A stretch of 53,779 nucleotides of DNA from NCBI GenBank assembly GCA_027083815.1, contig JALWMR010000099.1:1-53779 (forward strand), written 5' to 3'. Below, in pieces: positions 16,702 through 26,364 of this stretch. Below the pieces are notes generated by a model, which ran no database searches, had not been told where the DNA came from, and saw only the letters and a program-made list of their open reading frames with translations. The position numbers and the translations under genes were made by a program. This stretch comes from Thiotrichaceae bacterium (GTDB lineage Bacteria > Pseudomonadota > Gammaproteobacteria > Thiotrichales > Thiotrichaceae). The number at the start of each line of letters is the position of its first letter. Positions within the stretch are counted from its first letter, which is position 1.

Positions 16702-17665
16702 AAATCCTATTATTGAGTCAAATGAAGCAGAACAGAAGGCTGAAAAGAACGAAAAGGGCAATGAAAATGTTTATCTGACTCAAATAGAATCATTTTTGGA
16801 TGCTTTGTGGTCGGAAAGAGGCTTAAGTCAGAACACTTTATCCGCTTATGGGCGTGACTTAAAGAGTTTCGCTCATTGGCTGCTTAAGCAGGGCAATAAA
16901 AGTTCTTTAGTTAAAGTCGAAAATGCCGATATACAGGTTTATATTGCACATTGTGGCTTACAGGGTCGTAAATCCAGTTCGCTTGCCCGCACTGTTTCCA
17001 GTATTAGGCGCTTTTATCGTTACCAATTACGCGAAGGGCGCATCCAGGATGACCCAAGTGCCTTGATTGAATCACCCAAGTTAGGAAGAGCTTTGCCAGG
17101 TACCTTGAGTGAAACGCAAGTCGATGATTTATTAAGCGCCCCTGATATTAATGATCCTGTTGGATTAAGAGATAGAGCCATGTTAGAGCTATTATATGCA
17201 ACCGGTTTACGCGTCAGTGAGCTGGTATCACTGGAATATTCTCAACTGAGTTTGCAACAGGGTGTGGTGCGTGTTATCGGTAAAGGAAACAAGGAGCGGC
17301 TGGTGCCAATGGGAGATGAGGCTGTCAGTTGGTTAAGCCAGTATAAAGAAGAGGCCAGGCCTGATCTAATGAAAGGCAAGGGAATATCCCCCAGTTTGTT
17401 TGTCACCCGACGCGGCAGCGGTATGAGTCGGCAGGCCTTTTGGTACCTGATAAAACGCTATGCCGTACTGGTTGGTATTCGTCAGAAAATATCGCCGCAC
17501 ACCTTGCGCCATGCCTTTGCAACACATTTATTGAACCATGGAGCCGATTTGCGTGTCGTACAATTATTATTAGGCCATAGTGATCTTTCCACCACACAAA
17601 TTTATACGCATGTTGCCAAGGCTCGCCTGCAAAGTTTACATCAAGAGCATCATCCACGCGGATAG
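16574..17665 (+). CDS. xerD: Site-specific tyrosine recombinase XerD with repeat-derived N-terminus
   Basis: Tyrosine recombinase that with XerC resolves chromosome dimers at dif. The N-terminal SAM-like domain starts at LTQIESFLDALWSERGLS. The catalytic domain has the Arg in ATGLRVSELV, the Lys in VIGKGNKERLVP, HTLRHAFATHLL, LLGHSDLSTTQ and the nucleophile Tyr in TQIYTH. The end HQEHHPRG matches E. coli XerD closely. There is no ATG, GTG or TTG between the repeat and the domain start, so translation must begin inside the repeat. I choose the ATG at 16574, with GGAAGG seven bases upstream; the ATG at 16538 lacks such a site. The protein is 363 residues against about 298 usual. The extra N-terminus is polar, repeat-encoded and crosses a nine-G tract. 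Confidence 0.9.
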   Translation: MSEHSVDYQQGGLSRAKPDNSPADPKGEAQPDKSRKKGGGVLLNPIIESNEAEQKAEKNEKGNENVYLTQIESFLDALWSERGLSQNTLSAYGRDLKSFAHWLLKQGNKSSLVKVENADIQVYIAHCGLQGRKSSSLARTVSSIRRFYRYQLREGRIQDDPSALIESPKLGRALPGTLSETQVDDLLSAPDINDPVGLRDRAMLELLYATGLRVSELVSLEYSQLSLQQGVVRVIGKGNKERLVPMGDEAVSWLSQYKEEARPDLMKGKGISPSLFVTRRGSGMSRQAFWYLIKRYAVLVGIRQKISPHTLRHAFATHLLNHGADLRVVQLLLGHSDLSTTQIYTHVAKARLQSLHQEHHPRG

Positions 17666-17827
17666 CCGATGAAATGCATCTGGATGAACTTAATTAACGT
17701 AATTGACTCTGGTATGATGTCGATTGTACGACGGATCATATAAACAGGGCTTGATATAAAAAATAACAACACAATATTTTATCAATTAACAATTTATTAT
17801 TCAGATTAAAGAAATACAGGAATCAAA

Positions 17828-18595
17828 ATGATTAAAAAAACACTACTTGGGGCATCCTTAAGCCTTATCTTGCTAACTGCTTATGTAAGCACACAGGCCA
17901 AGACCGATGCAGCTGCGGATAACACTGCTACGGCAGATACAATAACAATGCTAAAAGAAAAACTGAAAAAAATATTCAAATCAGAGCCGGCTTCAATCAA
18001 GCCCAGCGCTGTTCCTGATCTTTATGAAGTGATGTATGGCACTGAAGTGGTCTATGTTACCGCTGATGGAAAATACTTTCTTGCTGGTGATCTGATTAAT
18101 ATGGATAGTCGCAAAAATATGACCGAAGTAGCCAAGCGTTCAGTGGTCAAGGATCTGTTGAACAAGAAAGATAATAAACCGGTGGTTTTTAAAGCCGATA
18201 ATGAGAAATATAAATTAACTGTTTTTACCGATATTGATTGCCCCTATTGCGCCAAGTTACACAGAGAAGTACCCGAGTTAAACAAGAAAGGCGTAACAAT
18301 TGAATATCTGATGTTCCCACGCGCTGGACTTGCTTCCAACTCCTTTAATAAAGCTGTTAGTATGTGGTGTGCTGACGATCAACAGCAGGCCATGACGGAT
18401 GCCAAGGCACGTAGACCAATTCCTGAAAAAACTTGCGATAACCCTATAGCAGACCAGTATAATTTAGGTGGTGAAATCGGGGTAAATGGTACACCCGCGC
18501 TCATTACGCAAAGTGGAAAAATGATACCCGGTTATGTGCCAGCTGACAGGTTGGTCAGAATGCTAGAAGCGGATGCGAAAACAAGCAAAAATTAG
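17828..18595 (+). CDS. dsbC: Thiol:disulfide interchange protein DsbC
   Basis: Periplasmic disulfide isomerase of 255 residues. A signal peptide is clear (MIKKTLLGASLSLILLTAYV, cleavage probably near TQAKT). An N-terminal dimerisation domain (LYEVMYGTEVVYVTADGKYF, then AGDLINM) is followed by a thioredoxin-like domain with the active site CPYC in FTDIDCPYCAKLH (E. coli uses CGYC). The cis-proline loop is GVNGTPALI, and a second cysteine pair sits at MWCADD and KTCDNP. It rearranges wrong disulfides in exported proteins. In many gammaproteobacteria dsbC follows xerD, as here, with a 162-base gap. The ATG at 17828 is preceded by a weak CAGGAAT site. Confidence 0.93.
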   Translation: MIKKTLLGASLSLILLTAYVSTQAKTDAAADNTATADTITMLKEKLKKIFKSEPASIKPSAVPDLYEVMYGTEVVYVTADGKYFLAGDLINMDSRKNMTEVAKRSVVKDLLNKKDNKPVVFKADNEKYKLTVFTDIDCPYCAKLHREVPELNKKGVTIEYLMFPRAGLASNSFNKAVSMWCADDQQQAMTDAKARRPIPEKTCDNPIADQYNLGGEIGVNGTPALITQSGKMIPGYVPADRLVRMLEADAKTSKN

Positions 18596-18663
18596 TTTCT
18601 TTTTTCCATTCTTTTCTATTAACGGATAAACGACTGAGGTATAGTTAACGACTCAGTGAAATC

Positions 18664-18900
18664 TCCTGCAGGAGAGATCTGTTTTTTTCATGCCAGGCAT
18701 GGATTAATCCAGACGCCGAAGGCGCAAATTCGCCCGGAAACGCTCAGGCAAAAGGACTGCAGGTACGAATACTGGCTCTGGAGAGCGAAGCAAGTTGTGA
18801 ATCGTTGTTTTATCAACATACTTGTCTTCCACCGAAGGGTTTAACTTTGATTCAGGCGTTGTAGCCGTAGCAAAGGAATCTCTCAGGTATCAGGACAGAG
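18664..18900 (+). promoter_or_regulatory. Tandem glycine riboswitch
   Basis: Two glycine aptamers in a row lie upstream of gcvT. The first (about 18664-18762) is closed by CTGCAG/CTGCAG and holds GCCGAAGGCGCAAAT and CGCTCAGGCAAAAGGAC. The second (about 18763-18900) holds CTGGAGAGCG, CACCGAAGGGT and CTCTCAGGTATCAGGACAGAG. These are the conserved core elements of the family. The second aptamer runs straight into a strong terminator hairpin, so glycine binding probably decides readthrough into gcvT. An 'on' switch in excess glycine is the usual arrangement and is inferred here. The rest of the 375-base gap after dsbC holds no gene. Confidence 0.93.
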
Positions 18901-18934
18901 GGGCGGCAGACAGAAATGTCTGCCGCCCTTTTTT
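18901..18934 (+). terminator. Riboswitch expression-platform terminator
   Basis: A perfect twelve-base stem, GGGCGGCAGACA with TGTCTGCCGCCC, around a GAAA tetraloop, followed by six Ts. It starts at the last paired bases of the second glycine aptamer, leaving room for competition between aptamer closing stem and terminator. gcvT begins 37 bases further on. Confidence 0.9.
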
Positions 18935-18970
18935 ATGCCCGTAATATATACCTGAAAAAATGGATTAAAC

Positions 18971-20089
18971 ATGAGTAATACAGAACAAACAGTCAGACCC
19001 CAACAAACGCCACTTTACCAGAAGCACATTGAAGCCGGTGGTAAAATGGTTGATTTCGCGGGCTGGGAAATGCCCATTAACTACGGCTCTCAGGTAAAGG
19101 AACATAAGCAAGTGCGAGAAGATGCCGGCATGTTCGATGTCTCGCATATGGTCATCCTTGACTTTAAAGGTAAAGAAGTAAAAGCCTTTTTGCAGTATTT
19201 GTTGGCAAATGATGTGAGTCGATTAAAAGATTCCGGAAAGGCACTTTACTCAGCCATGTTAAATGACAAAGCCGGCGTGATCGATGACTTGATCGTTTAT
19301 TATCTGGCTGATGATTTTTATCGGATGGTTGTCAATGCGGCGACTCGTGAAAAAGACATAAAATGGATAATTAAGCAACTTGAAAGCTTTGATGTAACAA
19401 TGGAAGAGCGTGATGATCTATCCATGATTGCCGTGCAGGGTCCCAATGCCCGTGAAAAAGTCGTGAGTATTCTGGTAAATGAATTATCATCAGAAGAAGC
19501 TGATCAGGCAAATGAACTTAAACCATTTTTTGGCAAACAAATGGGTGATTGGTTTGTTGCTCGCACCGGTTATACGGGAGAAGATGGTTTTGAAGTGCTA
19601 CTGCCCAATGAATCAGTTGCTAAATTTTGGGATCAATTATTGGAAAAAGGCGTAAAACCAATAGGTTTGGGTGCACGTGATACCTTGCGCCTTGAAGCCG
19701 GCATGAATTTATACGGCACTGATATGGATGAAACCATTACTCCACTATCCGCAGGCATGGCCTGGACAGTTGCCTGGGAACCAGAAGATCGCGACTTTAT
19801 AGGCCGCCAGGCCTTGCAAAAAGAAAAAGCCACTGGTCCCAAAATGAAGTTAGTTGGTCTGGTACTGGAAGACAAAGGTGTGTTGCGTGGTCATCAAAAA
19901 GTTATTACTGATTTCGGCGATGGTGAAATAACCAGTGGCTCATTTTCGCCTACACTAAGTGTAGCTATCGCACTGGCGCGTGTACCTTTTGAAACGAAAG
20001 ATCAGTGCCATGTTGAGATTCGCGGCAAACAACTGGCTGCACGTATTGTAAAACCACCTTTTGTAAGAAATGGTAAGGCGCTCGTTTAG
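18971..20089 (+). CDS. gcvT: Glycine cleavage system T protein (aminomethyltransferase)
   Basis: A 372-residue tetrahydrofolate-dependent aminomethyltransferase. It takes the aminomethyl group from lipoylated GcvH, releasing ammonia and making 5,10-methylene-THF. Typical parts are the N-terminal [20 protein letters not shown], the folate/catalytic region [24 protein letters not shown] and [17 protein letters not shown]. Length is normal (E. coli 364). It is the first gene after the glycine riboswitch and is followed by gcvH after 53 bases. The order T-H-P matches E. coli. Confidence 0.96.
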   Translation: MSNTEQTVRPQQTPLYQKHIEAGGKMVDFAGWEMPINYGSQVKEHKQVREDAGMFDVSHMVILDFKGKEVKAFLQYLLANDVSRLKDSGKALYSAMLNDKAGVIDDLIVYYLADDFYRMVVNAATREKDIKWIIKQLESFDVTMEERDDLSMIAVQGPNAREKVVSILVNELSSEEADQANELKPFFGKQMGDWFVARTGYTGEDGFEVLLPNESVAKFWDQLLEKGVKPIGLGARDTLRLEAGMNLYGTDMDETITPLSAGMAWTVAWEPEDRDFIGRQALQKEKATGPKMKLVGLVLEDKGVLRGHQKVITDFGDGEITSGSFSPTLSVAIALARVPFETKDQCHVEIRGKQLAARIVKPPFVRNGKALV

Positions 20090-20142
20090 AACGCCTCTAA
20101 TACTAAAACTGCAAACACTACAAACATAACTATCAGGAGAAT

Positions 20143-20541
20143 ATGATGAACAATGAAAATCCAGGTGATCTTAAATATACCAAATCCCATGAGTGGGTGC
20201 GTGATAACGGTGATGGTACGGTAACGGTTGGGATTACCGATCATGCGCAAGAGCTACTCGGTGATGTCGTCTATGTAGAACTACCAGAAGTAGATACCGA
20301 ACTTACCACCGAAGAAGCTTGTGGCGTTATCGAGTCTGTAAAAGCAGCATCCGATATGTATGCGCCGCTGGATGGCACGGTAACCGAGGTAAATGAAGAG
20401 CTGGATGGCGAGCCAGAATTAATCAATAGTGCGCCTTTTGGCGAAGGCTGGGTGTTTTCCATGAAACTGGCAAACCCGGACGATCTGGATAACTTACTGG
20501 ATGCCAATGAATACGAAGCCGTGTGTCAGGAAGACGAGTAA
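20143..20541 (+). CDS. gcvH: Glycine cleavage system H protein
   Basis: A 132-residue lipoyl carrier that shuttles the aminomethyl group between GcvP, GcvT and the L protein. The lipoylation lysine lies in VIESVKAASDMYAPL. The N-terminal KYTKSHEWV and the central GITDHAQELLGDVVYVELP are typical. Two ATGs are adjacent (20143 and 20146) after AGGAGAAT; the second has the better spacing, so the protein may be one residue shorter. A hairpin with a T-run lies between it and gcvP. Confidence 0.96.
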   Translation: MMNNENPGDLKYTKSHEWVRDNGDGTVTVGITDHAQELLGDVVYVELPEVDTELTTEEACGVIESVKAASDMYAPLDGTVTEVNEELDGEPELINSAPFGEGWVFSMKLANPDDLDNLLDANEYEAVCQEDE

Positions 20542-20570
20542 GTCTGATATAAGCGCCTAGTATATGACTC

Positions 20571-20601
20571 AGCCATGGAGCCCAGGTTCTATGGCTTTTT
20601 T
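20571..20601 (+). terminator. Hairpin with T-run between gcvH and gcvP
   Basis: AGCCAT pairs with ATGGCT, and inside it GAGCC pairs with GGTTC (one wobble), followed by six Ts. It looks like an intrinsic terminator and stands 27 bases before the gcvP start. Partial termination here would make less gcvP mRNA than gcvTH mRNA, or gcvP may have its own promoter. Confidence 0.7.
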
Positions 20602-20627
20602 AAGCAAATGACCTACTAATACGGATT

Positions 20628-23519
20628 ATGAAAAGCCAAGCCCTAAATACCTTAAACCAAACAACCGACTTTATAACGCGACATATTGGTCCCTCGGGTG
20701 ATGATGTTGGCGCCATGTTGGAAACGATTGGCCTTAAATCACTTGATGAACTAATTGACCAGACTGTACCAGAAAATATCCGTATAAAAGATGAATTAAA
20801 CCTCCCTGAAAGTTGTACTGAGCAGGAAGGCTTATCCTGTTTGAAACGGCTTGCAGCAAAAAATAAGGTCAATACTTCTTATTTGGGGCAGGGCTATTAT
20901 GACACCATACTGCCACCCGTGATTCAACGCAATGTTTTGGAAAACCCCGGTTGGTACACGGCATACACACCTTATCAGCCTGAGATTTCTCAGGGTCGTC
21001 TGGAAGCATTACTCAATTATCAGCAAATGGTTATGGATTTAACCGGCATGGATATGGCTAACGCGTCCTTGCTGGATGAGGCAAGCGCAGCGGCTGAGGC
21101 AATGGCTTTATGTAAACGATCAAATCGTTTAAAAACAGACAAATTCTTTGTCTCGCAAGATATTTTCCCACAAACGCTGGAGGTGCTAAAAACGCGCGCC
21201 CAATATTTTGGTTTTGAACTGATTGTCGGCGACCCAGCCGAAGAACTGGCAGAGCATGACGTGTTTGGTGTACTGCTGCAATACCCTGGTGCATCTGGTG
21301 TTGTTAGTGATATTGAACCGATTATAAAACAGGCTCATGAGCAAAAAGCACTGGTTTGTGTGGCAACTGATCTGATGGCACTGGTAATGCTTAAGTCACC
21401 CGGTGAAATGGATGCTGATATTGTTTTTGGTAACTCACAGCGCTTTGGTGTACCTATGGGCAATGGTGGGCCGCATGCTGCCTTTTTTGCGGTCAAGGAT
21501 AAGTTTAAACGCTCCATGCCCGGTCGCGTTATTGGTGTCTCGGTTGATAGCAAGGGTAATCAGGCCTTACGCATGGCAATGCAGACCCGCGAGCAACATA
21601 TTCGCCGTGAAAAAGCGACCTCCAATATTTGTACGGCACAGGCCTTGCTTGCCAATATGGCGGGAATGTATGCAGTCTATCACGGGCCAATACGCTTAAA
21701 ACAGATAGCAGCCCGTATTAACCGCCTTGCCAGTATTATGGTGGCAGCGGTGCGCCAGAGCGATTTATCCAGGGCTGAATTTTTGGTCAATACCAGTTGG
21801 TTCGATACCCTGACTATCCATGTGAATAATCAGGATGAGATTGTGCAAAACGCTTTGGATAGAGGAGTTAATGTCGGACGTGTAGGTAGCGATAAAATTC
21901 GCATCAGTTTTGATGAAACCAAAACAGCAGATGACCTTGCTGAGCTCTTTGATATTTTCTTCGGTGAAGGCCACGGTTTTACTGTTGATGCTCTGGATGC
22001 GCAAGTTGTCAGTGCCAGGTGTGACTCTGGAATACCCGAGGCTTATCAGCGACAGTCCGACTTTTTGACGCATGAAGTGTTTAATAAATACCACTCAGAA
22101 ACGGAAATGATGCGTTATCTGAAGCGCATGGAAAACAAGGACTTATCTCTAGTCCATGCCATGATTCCGCTAGGCTCATGCACCATGAAGTTAAATGCCG
22201 CAAGTGAGCTCATGCCGGTTAGCTGGCCAGAATTTAATGCAATACACCCCTTTGCGCCGGCCGATCAAAAAGTCGGTTATCAACAAATGATTGATGAACT
22301 GGAGCAGTGGCTCTGCGAAGTAACCGGCTATGATGCGGTGTCAATGCAGCCTAACTCAGGCGCACAGGGTGAATACGCTGGCCTGGTTGCGATTAACCGC
22401 TATAACGAAAGCATCGGTCAAGGTCACCGCGACATCTGTTTGATTCCAAGCTCGGCACATGGCACAAATCCGGCATCGGCTGCCATGGCACACATGAAAA
22501 TTGTACTGGTTGATTGTGATAAAAACGGTAATATTGATCTTGCTGATTTGCGTAGCAAAGCCGAGCAACACAAGGATGATCTGGCATGTATCATGGTCAC
22601 TTATCCTTCAACACATGGTGTTTTTGAAGAAGGCATTGTTGAGGTTTGCGAGATTATCCATGACAACGGTGGTCAGGTTTATCTGGATGGTGCCAACCTG
22701 AATGCACAAGTGGGTTTGGCCAGGCCGGGCAAGTTTGGTTCGGATGTCTCACATTTGAACCTGCACAAAACCTTCGCTATTCCGCATGGCGGTGGTGGCC
22801 CTGGCATTGGGCCGATTGGCGTTCGTAGCCACTTAATCCCCTTCCTGCCTGGTCATATTAGCAATGAATCTGATGATAAACAGAGCTATGCGGTCGCCGC
22901 AGCACCTTATGGTAGCGCCTCTATATTGCCGGTTTCGTGGATGTATATGAAGTTGCTTGGAAGGCAGGGTAATACGGCAGCGACCAAGATGGCAATTTTA
23001 AATGCAAACTACGTTACAGAGCGTTTGGCTGAGCATTATCCGGTTTTGTATCGTGGTAGCAAGGGCAGGGTGGCACACGAATGTATTATTGATATTCGCC
23101 CTGTAAAAGAAGCCTCAGGCATTAGCGAAGAAGATATTGCCAAGCGCTTGATGGACTATGGCTTTCATGCGCCAACCATGTCTTTTCCGGTTGCAGGTAC
23201 ATTAATGATAGAGCCGACAGAATCAGAATCAAAATATGAGCTTGATCGTTTCTGTGATGCCATGATTGCCATCCGCGAGGAAATAAGCAGAGTAGAAAAA
23301 GGCGATTGGCCGCTGGAGGATAATCCGCTGGTTAATGCACCCCATACACACGCCGATATTAGCGAAGAATGGAATCACCCTTACGAAAAATCACTGGCTT
23401 TCTTCCCCAGGGGCATTACACCTTCCAGCAAATTCTGGCCGAGTGTCAATCGGGTAGATAATGTCTATGGCGACCGTAATTTGATATGCTCTTGCCCATC
23501 TATTGAGTCTTATCGCTAA
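20628..23519 (+). CDS. gcvP: Glycine dehydrogenase (decarboxylating), P protein
   Basis: A 963-residue PLP enzyme, full length and of the single-chain type (E. coli 957). It decarboxylates glycine and passes the aminomethyl group to lipoyl-GcvH. The N-terminus [17 protein letters not shown] is typical. The PLP-binding lysine is in [18 protein letters not shown], and the glycine-rich loop is directly after it. [17 protein letters not shown] and the C-terminal [13 protein letters not shown] block are also conserved. No gcvR or gcvA regulator is adjacent; control appears to rest on the riboswitch and on the hairpin upstream. Confidence 0.97.
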   Translation: MKSQALNTLNQTTDFITRHIGPSGDDVGAMLETIGLKSLDELIDQTVPENIRIKDELNLPESCTEQEGLSCLKRLAAKNKVNTSYLGQGYYDTILPPVIQRNVLENPGWYTAYTPYQPEISQGRLEALLNYQQMVMDLTGMDMANASLLDEASAAAEAMALCKRSNRLKTDKFFVSQDIFPQTLEVLKTRAQYFGFELIVGDPAEELAEHDVFGVLLQYPGASGVVSDIEPIIKQAHEQKALVCVATDLMALVMLKSPGEMDADIVFGNSQRFGVPMGNGGPHAAFFAVKDKFKRSMPGRVIGVSVDSKGNQALRMAMQTREQHIRREKATSNICTAQALLANMAGMYAVYHGPIRLKQIAARINRLASIMVAAVRQSDLSRAEFLVNTSWFDTLTIHVNNQDEIVQNALDRGVNVGRVGSDKIRISFDETKTADDLAELFDIFFGEGHGFTVDALDAQVVSARCDSGIPEAYQRQSDFLTHEVFNKYHSETEMMRYLKRMENKDLSLVHAMIPLGSCTMKLNAASELMPVSWPEFNAIHPFAPADQKVGYQQMIDELEQWLCEVTGYDAVSMQPNSGAQGEYAGLVAINRYNESIGQGHRDICLIPSSAHGTNPASAAMAHMKIVLVDCDKNGNIDLADLRSKAEQHKDDLACIMVTYPSTHGVFEEGIVEVCEIIHDNGGQVYLDGANLNAQVGLARPGKFGSDVSHLNLHKTFAIPHGGGGPGIGPIGVRSHLIPFLPGHISNESDDKQSYAVAAAPYGSASILPVSWMYMKLLGRQGNTAATKMAILNANYVTERLAEHYPVLYRGSKGRVAHECIIDIRPVKEASGISEEDIAKRLMDYGFHAPTMSFPVAGTLMIEPTESESKYELDRFCDAMIAIREEISRVEKGDWPLEDNPLVNAPHTHADISEEWNHPYEKSLAFFPRGITPSSKFWPSVNRVDNVYGDRNLICSCPSIESYR

Positions 23520-23550
23520 AAAAGTGTATTACAAGACTGAAATATAATGA

Positions 23551-23594
23551 TAAAAAGTACACCCCCCCACTTTTTTGCCCTTTTCTCCATAAAG
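23551..23594 (-). repeat. Dispersed G-run/TGTAC repeat, copy 4 (short form)
   Basis: On the minus strand it reads ATGGAGAAAAGGGC, six As, GTG with seven Gs in the run, then TGTACTTTTTA. This shows the full left end seen in the long copies joined straight to the core, as if the middle had been lost or never gained. It lies between gcvP and dgkA. Confidence 0.9.
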
Positions 23595-23655
23595 GGCTTT
23601 AAGTGGGCAAGTTTACAACTGAGAAATTCAGATTCATCAGTTTGGAGAGTTTTTT

Positions 23656-24018
23656 ATGGCAGGTAGTGGCAATACAGGTGTAACACGCTGGGTTAAGGCT
23701 TTGGGTTTTACCTGGCTGGGCTTAAAAGCGGCCTATAAACACGAAGAAGCTTTTCGGCAAGAAGTCTGGACGTTAATTGTTGCCGTACCTCTTGCTATCT
23801 GGCTCGGTGAAACTGGCATAGAGATTGCGTTATTAATCGGCAGTGTCTTGCTGCTATTGATAGTTGAGCTGCTAAATTCAGCCGTTGAAGCGGTGGTAGA
23901 TCGCTTTGGTGGTGAGATTCACGAACTTTCAGGGCGAGCCAAAGATATGGGCTCTGCCGCCGTGTTTATTGCCATGATAAATACCGCTATGGTGTGGGGT
24001 CTGGTGCTGCTTTTTTAG
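23656..24018 (+). CDS. dgkA: Diacylglycerol kinase
   Basis: A 120-residue prokaryotic diacylglycerol kinase that phosphorylates diacylglycerol in the inner membrane, recycling it to phosphatidic acid. The signature VELLNSAVEAVVDRFGGEIHELSGRAKDMGSAAV contains the catalytic glutamate, shown here in part: ELLNSAVEAVVDR and KDMGSAAV. Three membrane segments are apparent. E. coli DgkA has 122 residues. A GGAG site lies before the ATG. It converges on metG; between the stops an imperfect inverted repeat (about 24027-24059) may stop transcription from both sides. Confidence 0.94.
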   Translation: MAGSGNTGVTRWVKALGFTWLGLKAAYKHEEAFRQEVWTLIVAVPLAIWLGETGIEIALLIGSVLLLLIVELLNSAVEAVVDRFGGEIHELSGRAKDMGSAAVFIAMINTAMVWGLVLLF

Positions 24019-24052
24019 GCCTTAGGCTAAGTGGTCAAGTGTACCTGGCTGA

Positions 24053-26113
24053 CTACTTAACCCGCATTCCCGGCAGTGCTCCTTCATCAGGGTTAAGAAT
24101 ATAAAGATCCTCTCCACCCGGGCCGGCTGCTAGCACCATGCCTTCCGATACGCCAAAACGCATTTTGCGCGGTGCCAGATTCGCCACCATTACGGTCATT
24201 TTCCCTTCCAGATCAGCAGGGTCGTAGGCTGATTTTATGCCTGCAAAGACATTACGCTGCTCATCACCCAGGTCGAGGGTCAGTTGTAGCAGCTTATCGG
24301 CGCCTTTAACCTGTTCTGCCTTAATGATTTTAACGATTCGCAAGTCAACTTTAGCAAAATCATCATAGTTAATCGTGGGGCTAATGGGGTCTTTAGCCAG
24401 TTGCGACTCCTCTTTGTTATTGCCTGCGCCCGTTTTGGCTTGAAGCGCTGCCGCTGCTGCCAGGTGTTCTTTATTGGCTTCCAGCATTTGATTAATGTTA
24501 GCTTCTTCAATGCGAGTCATAAGTGGCTTAAAACGATTGATCTCGTTGCCTAGTAAGGGAGATGCTACGCTATCCCATTGTAATTCGCCCGCATTTAAAA
24601 AGGCTTCTGATTTTGCGGCCAACTCTGGTAATACAGGCTTAAGGTAGGTCATAATCGCCCGGAACATATTGATTCCCAGTGAGCAAATATCTTGTACTTC
24701 TTGTTGGCGAGTTTCATCTTTTGCCAATACCCAAGGCTGTTTTTCATCAACATATTGGTTAGCAAGATCAGCCAGGGCCATAATCTCACGCATTGCCTTG
24801 CTGTAACGGCGCGCTTCATAGGCACTTGCAATGCTCTCACTGGCATCAATGAATTGTTGGTAGAGGGTTGTTTCGGCAAGCGTATCGGAAAGTTTTCCAT
24901 CAAACTTTTTACTGATAAAGCCAGCACAACGTGAGGCGATATTGACCACTTTACCCACCAGGTCGCTATTAATGCGCTGCTGGAAGTCTTGTAAGTTAAG
25001 GTCAATATCATCAACGCCATTACTCAACTTTGCCGCATAATAATAACGCAGCGGCTCTGCTGGCAGATGGTCCAGATAGACACGCGCCTGTATAAAGGTG
25101 CCGCGTGACTTTGACATTTTTTGTCCATTTACATTTAAAAAACCATGACAGAATACACCTGTTGGCACTCTAAAATTGCCCGCTTTTAAAACGGCTGGCC
25201 AAAATAGCGTATGAAAATAGGCAATGTCTTTACCAATAAAGTGATAAAGCTCAGTTTCATCTTCCTTGCCTTCCTGCCAATATTCATCAAAATCAATGCC
25301 GGTACGATCACAATAATTTTTGAAGGATGCAATGTAGCCTATCGGCGCATCCAGCCAGACATAAAAATACTTGTCTTCTGTGCCGGGGATTTTAAAGCCC
25401 CAGTAAGGCGCATCGCGGGAAATATCCCAGTCATTCAGGCCGCCTTCCAGCCACTCATTCATTTTATTGGCAATTTCTTTTTGTACTGCACCGCCATTAA
25501 CCCATTTTTTAAGAAAGTCAGCATAATCTGCTACTTTGAAAAAGTAATGCTCACTGTCCTTCTCAATCGGGGTGGCACCAGAAACAACCGAATAGGGGTT
25601 CTTTAGCTCGGTTGTAGAATAGGTTGCGCCACATACCTCACAATTATCACCGTATTGATCGGCCGCACCGCACTTTGGGCATTCGCCTTTTACAAAACGA
25701 TCCGGTAGAAACATGTTGGCTTCGGGGTCGTAGGCTTGCTTGATCGTTTTTGTGCTTATATTGCCCTTTGCTTTGGCACTGAGGTAAATCTGCTCTGAAA
25801 AAAATCGATTCTCTTCAGAGTGGGTAGAATGGAAATTATCAAATGCAACGTAAAAATCAGCAAAGTCACGCTCATGCTGTACCTTCATATTATCAATTAA
25901 GGTCTGAGGTTCAATACCTTCCTGCTGGGCACGTAGCATGATAGGTGTGCCATGGGCATCATCAGCACAAACATAGATACACGAGTTGCCCCGTAAACGC
26001 TGAAAACGTGCCCAAATATCGGTCTGGATATATTCAACCATATGGCCTAAATGGATTGGACCATTGGCATAGGGAAGGGCGCTGGTAATAAGAATTTTGC
26101 GTGGTTCGTTCAT
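24053..26113 (-). CDS. metG: Methionine-tRNA ligase
   Basis: A 686-residue class I aminoacyl-tRNA synthetase. It shows the HIGH-type motif ([15 protein letters not shown]), the zinc knuckle ([17 protein letters not shown]), the KMSKS motif ([11 protein letters not shown]) and a C-terminal Trbp111-like tRNA-binding domain ([20 protein letters not shown], then [19 protein letters not shown]). Length equals that of E. coli MetG (677). A linker of about 40 residues rich in Ala, Lys and Glu separates the anticodon and tRNA-binding domains. Dispersed repeat copy 5 lies between its start and the end of proS. Confidence 0.97.
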   Translation of the reverse strand: MNEPRKILITSALPYANGPIHLGHMVEYIQTDIWARFQRLRGNSCIYVCADDAHGTPIMLRAQQEGIEPQTLIDNMKVQHERDFADFYVAFDNFHSTHSEENRFFSEQIYLSAKAKGNISTKTIKQAYDPEANMFLPDRFVKGECPKCGAADQYGDNCEVCGATYSTTELKNPYSVVSGATPIEKDSEHYFFKVADYADFLKKWVNGGAVQKEIANKMNEWLEGGLNDWDISRDAPYWGFKIPGTEDKYFYVWLDAPIGYIASFKNYCDRTGIDFDEYWQEGKEDETELYHFIGKDIAYFHTLFWPAVLKAGNFRVPTGVFCHGFLNVNGQKMSKSRGTFIQARVYLDHLPAEPLRYYYAAKLSNGVDDIDLNLQDFQQRINSDLVGKVVNIASRCAGFISKKFDGKLSDTLAETTLYQQFIDASESIASAYEARRYSKAMREIMALADLANQYVDEKQPWVLAKDETRQQEVQDICSLGINMFRAIMTYLKPVLPELAAKSEAFLNAGELQWDSVASPLLGNEINRFKPLMTRIEEANINQMLEANKEHLAAAAALQAKTGAGNNKEESQLAKDPISPTINYDDFAKVDLRIVKIIKAEQVKGADKLLQLTLDLGDEQRNVFAGIKSAYDPADLEGKMTVMVANLAPRKMRFGVSEGMVLAAGPGGEDLYILNPDEGALPGMRVK

Positions 26114-26250
26114 GATTTGGAGTGATTATTTAAAGGTGATATAAACTAACAGAGTACATATAGAATCGCTAGTAAGGTTTTTGTCTTTGCAAAGAAATGA
26201 TGACGTGTGAGAGTGACATAACAGGTTCAAAAGGGTCAAAAATAAGAATA

Positions 26251-26352
26251 GAAAGTACACCCCCACCCTTTTTTACGGTTTTAACCGCCCTACGGGTAGT
26301 TGTCGCTTCGCTCCAACATTATCTGGCCTACGGCTCGGCTGCCCTTTTCTCG
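26251..26352 (-). repeat. Dispersed G-run/TGTAC repeat, copy 5 (long form)
   Basis: On the minus strand it reads GAGAAAAGGGCAGCCGAGCC, then the hairpin-rich middle (GCC-GTA-GGC; GTTG...CAAC; CCC-GTA-GGG; CGGTTAAAACCG), then AAAAAAGGGTG with five Gs and TGTACTTTC. Several stem bases differ from copy 7 in both arms, keeping the pairing. It lies between proS and metG. Confidence 0.9.
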
Positions 26353-26364
26353 TCTTACAGCTCC

